From Candidatus Thalassarchaeaceae archaeon (GTDB lineage: Archaea > Thermoplasmatota > Poseidoniia > Poseidoniales > Thalassarchaeaceae): a DNA stretch of 7,268 nucleotides. The position numbers and the translations under genes are program-made. Below, one piece after another: positions 5,562-7,268 of this stretch. The notes beneath the pieces were generated by a model. The model was not told the origin of the DNA, did not search any database, and saw nothing but the letters and a program-made list of their open reading frames with translations. The stretch covers positions 1 through 7,268 of the forward strand of contig JASLKO010000001.1 of the NCBI GenBank assembly GCA_030747475.1, in the 5' to 3' direction. Numbering within the stretch: the stretch's first letter is position 1; each line of letters begins with the position of its first letter.

Positions 5562-6731
5562 ATGCCACTAAGACTCGGACCAGCCGGCGTACCTTTGTCA
5601 TGCAAAGGGCGTACAATAGTAGAAGGAATGGATGATATCACAGCCCTTGGTTTAGAGACGATGGAAATCCAAACCGTGCGAACAGTAGCCCCTCATCATT
5701 TTGACCAATATTGGCAAGCTGGCATTCTTTCCTGGAAGACTGGATTCGAGATGAATTTGCATGGTCCTTACTATGCTGAAGTCCTTGGAAACAAGCGTGA
5801 GCGTAGTCGAACCATGTCGAAGATGGAGGCCAGTTTGCAGGCCGCGAAAATCATCAATGCTCGTCACATTACATACCATGTCGGTCCGTATGGTGAATTC
5901 AAACGTGGTCCAGATGCCAATGAGCAAGTGGCCAATGTGATGGCCGGTGTTGTTGATCGGTGTGCACAAATTTGGAACAATAAGGAAGAAAGTGAGGATT
6001 ATGCCGCTTTCCCCTGGGTCATCGAAAATACACCAACACTCATTGGCGTAGAAACCAGTGGCCGCCAAGAATTGTGGGGGAGTCTTGAGGAGGTGCTTGA
6101 GGTTACCAATCACGTCGAAGGCACTGTCCCAGTACTCAATCTAGCCCACATTCACGCACGCGGACACGGACGCCTGCGTACAAGCGAAGATTTTGGTGAA
6201 CTGTTTGATTTGGTTCGAGAAACCATTGGTGGCAAGACATTCTATTGCCACTTTAGTGGGATTGAACATCGCATGGGCAATGCTTTGCATTATACTCAAA
6301 TCAAGAAATCAGATCTTAAGTTTGAACCGTTGGCTGAATTCCTTGCGGAGGACGGCGATTGGTTGGATATCACAATGATTTCTGATTCACCATTGTTGGA
6401 GCATGACGCCATGTTCATGATGCAGCAATGTGAGCGTGCAAAGCACCGCTTGTTCGAGAAGCAAGCACGTGATGAACGCCGCAACAAATTGGCCACGGCT
6501 CAAGGTATTGATCCTGCTGAATTGGCTGCCAGAGAAGCAGAAGAGAAAGCCAAGCGTGAAGCTGCCGAACAAGGCAAGACGGCCCCCGCTAAAGAAGCGA
6601 AGCCTGCTGCCAAGGCCACCAAGGAAAAGGCCACCAAGGAAAAGGCGACCAAGGCCAAGGGTTCCAAGGCAAAGAAAGACGATGAACCCATGGTCCTCGA
6701 TTCTACAGATGACGATGACGACCTCTTTTGA
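5562..6731 (+). CDS. nfo: Endonuclease IV-like AP endonuclease with long charged C-terminal tail
   Basis: A 389-residue protein; residues 1-300 form a xylose-isomerase-like TIM barrel of the endonuclease IV family, which cuts DNA 5' of abasic sites in base excision repair using a metal cluster. Seen: the archaeal N-terminus LRLGPAGVPLSCKGR (3-17), MEIQTVR (34-40), and probable metal ligands His67 (NLHGPYY), His106 (TYHVGPY), Glu164 (GVETSGR), His196 (LAHIHARG) and His230 (YCHFSGIEH). By my alignment Asn193 stands where E. coli Nfo has Asp179, and Asp275 (ISDSPLLE) where it has Glu261. Residues about 300-389 are an extension absent from classical Nfo: probably helical and charged to about 338, then lysine/alanine-rich with a KATKE repeat (351-365), ending in DSTDDDDDLF. 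The tail resembles histone H1-like or DNA-binding tails plus an acidic protein-docking tip. The GGAGGG at 5550 supports this start. A related sugar-isomerase-type enzyme is a less likely alternative. Confidence 0.87.
   Translation: MPLRLGPAGVPLSCKGRTIVEGMDDITALGLETMEIQTVRTVAPHHFDQYWQAGILSWKTGFEMNLHGPYYAEVLGNKRERSRTMSKMEASLQAAKIINARHITYHVGPYGEFKRGPDANEQVANVMAGVVDRCAQIWNNKEESEDYAAFPWVIENTPTLIGVETSGRQELWGSLEEVLEVTNHVEGTVPVLNLAHIHARGHGRLRTSEDFGELFDLVRETIGGKTFYCHFSGIEHRMGNALHYTQIKKSDLKFEPLAEFLAEDGDWLDITMISDSPLLEHDAMFMMQQCERAKHRLFEKQARDERRNKLATAQGIDPAELAAREAEEKAKREAAEQGKTAPAKEAKPAAKATKEKATKEKATKAKGSKAKKDDEPMVLDSTDDDDDLF
6612..6656 (+). repeat. Three tandem 15-base repeats inside the endonuclease IV tail
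   Basis: Copies at 6612-6626, 6627-6641 and 6642-6656. The first two are identical (AAGGCCACCAAGGAA) and the third differs at two codons. They encode KATKE, KATKE, KATKA. The DNA-level identity of the first two copies points to recent slippage-type expansion of the tail. Confidence 0.85.
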
Positions 6732-6745
6732 GTCCCTCATTTAGC

Positions 6746-6766
6746 ACCCGAAAGGGTTGATAATGC
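6746..6766 (+). promoter_or_regulatory. Possible tRNA-Phe promoter (BRE plus TATA-like)
   Basis: CCGAAA (6748-6753), resembling an archaeal BRE, is followed by TTGATAAT (6757-6764), centred about 27 bases before the mature 5' end of tRNA-Phe. That spacing fits an archaeal promoter starting close to the tRNA. The same bases also form a small perfect hairpin, ACCC-GAAA-GGGT (6746-6757), with a GNRA loop, so the BRE-like match could be incidental. Confidence 0.33.
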
Positions 6767-6788
6767 GATGCCAGTGGCCCTGTTCCCC

Positions 6789-6864
6789 GCGGTGGTAACT
6801 CAGCTGGGAGAGTGCCAGACTGAAGATCTGGAAGTCGCCGGTTCAAGCCCGGCCCACCGCACCA
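6789..6864 (+). tRNA. tRNA-Phe (anticodon GAA)
   Basis: A complete intronless cloverleaf of 76 bases with CCA encoded. Acceptor stem GCGGTGG (6789-6795) pairs with CCACCGC (6854-6860). D stem ACTC (6798-6801) pairs with GAGT (6810-6813). Anticodon stem CCAGA (6815-6819) pairs with TCTGG (6827-6831) around the loop CTGAAGA, anticodon GAA at 6822-6824. Five-base variable region AAGTC. T stem GCCGG (6837-6841) pairs with CCGGC (6849-6853) around TTCAAGC. Discriminator A at 6861, then CCA at 6862-6864. All stems pair fully. It lies 57 bases after endonuclease IV, and its 3' end is overlapped by the antisense coding end of the next gene. Confidence 0.97.
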
Positions 6865-7268
6865 TCATTACGCTTTTTGGATGTGTATGCTACTCCCAAT
6901 ATTGTGAGTAAAATTATTGGGAAAATGATGTATCCTCCGATGAAAAATAGATGCTCGCCCAATTGACTACCACTCCACAATGATTCCGAAGTGTCATTGG
7001 TGGTATTGGTTACGATTGAAGAATCGTAAATCATTACCTGCACATCAAATTGCTTTGAAGTACAAGTGAAACACTGCAAACCATTGGCTGTTTTGACGAT
7101 ATACGATATGGTTACTGTTCGATTATCTGCAGCCATGTCCGTGTAACCTCGAAAGTCAATCCAAAAGTCAGTGGTGCCCAATCCATTTACTGTAATTGTT
7201 CCAGGGGCAATATAAGCCAAGTCACCGGACATAATTTGGATGTCAACTTCTTCAACAAAAAGTGATGG
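6843..7268 (-). CDS. C-terminal part of an unrecognised surface-anchored protein
   Basis: The frame is open from the right edge to a TGA at 6845-6843, giving 141 residues of a longer protein whose start is outside the window; an internal ATG at 7232 is not a convincing start because coding continues through it. I recognise no family. The first 80 or so residues alternate hydrophobic and polar in a beta-sandwich-like way (ITVNG, FWIDFRGY, VTISYIV, FDVQVMIYD) and include a CFTC pair, suggesting an extracellular Ig-like or CARDB-like domain. A Ser/Thr/Asn linker with N-x-T sequons (TNTTNDTSES) follows, then a membrane segment (about FFIGGYIIFPIILLTILGVAY) and SKKRND on the cytoplasmic side. The last six residues, GAVGRA, are essentially encoded within or at the border of the antisense strand of tRNA-Phe. 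The anchored architecture makes a real gene likely. Confidence 0.75.
   Translation of the reverse strand, partial: PSLFVEEVDIQIMSGDLAYIAPGTITVNGLGTTDFWIDFRGYTDMAADNRTVTISYIVKTANGLQCFTCTSKQFDVQVMIYDSSIVTNTTNDTSESLWSGSQLGEHLFFIGGYIIFPIILLTILGVAYTSKKRNDGAVGRA

Noticed and set aside
6387..6740. Antisense frames opposite the endonuclease IV tail, rich in Leu/Gly/Phe or Ala/Ser
   Set aside because: They mirror the Lys/Ala codon repeats of the real gene and look membrane-like only by composition.
6746..6757. GNRA hairpin ACCC-GAAA-GGGT as a terminator for endonuclease IV
   Set aside because: The stem has only four pairs and no T-run follows; the bases are better explained, if at all, as part of the tRNA promoter.

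Overview
The window most resembles a marine planktonic archaeon of the Thermoplasmatota, with Marine Group II (Poseidoniales) the best guess. Supporting signs are an archaeal RibL-type FAD synthetase, an archaeal-form endonuclease IV, AT-rich TATA-like elements with short or absent leaders, and several large surface proteins with an N-terminal signal peptide and a C-terminal membrane anchor. No ribosomal marker is present, so the lineage is inference.

Layout. Positions 1-1543 (minus strand) hold a tight flavin operon, read ribB, then ribL, then ribE. It makes the four-carbon precursor, converts FMN to FAD, and carries out the last step of riboflavin synthesis; ribE is cut by the left edge. 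Positions 1544-1664 are a short divergent intergenic region with a perfect inverted repeat. Positions 1665-3575 (plus) encode a secreted, membrane-anchored FG-GAP/UnbV (CRTAC1-like) protein with nine calcium-loop motifs. Converging on it, and overlapping its 3' end by 41 bases, is a membrane-anchored animal-type haem peroxidase at 3535-5394 (minus). A 167-base divergent region leads to endonuclease IV (5562-6731, plus) with a long lysine/alanine-rich, acid-tipped tail. Then come tRNA-Phe(GAA) at 6789-6864 and the 3' end of a third surface-anchored protein (6843-7268, minus), whose last codons lie inside the antisense strand of the tRNA.

How the genes fit together. The three flavin genes are a classical co-transcribed pathway. 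The FG-GAP/UnbV protein and the peroxidase share the same architecture (signal peptide, large extracellular part, C-terminal anchor), converge on each other, and carry similar AT-rich motifs upstream. This suggests, without proving, a cell-surface calcium-dependent and oxidative module. Endonuclease IV and the tRNA are housekeeping genes, but each has an odd feature: the repeat-built tail, and the overlapping antisense coding end.

I saw no insertion sequence, CRISPR array, rRNA or clear intrinsic terminator. No gene-free stretch exceeds 170 bases.
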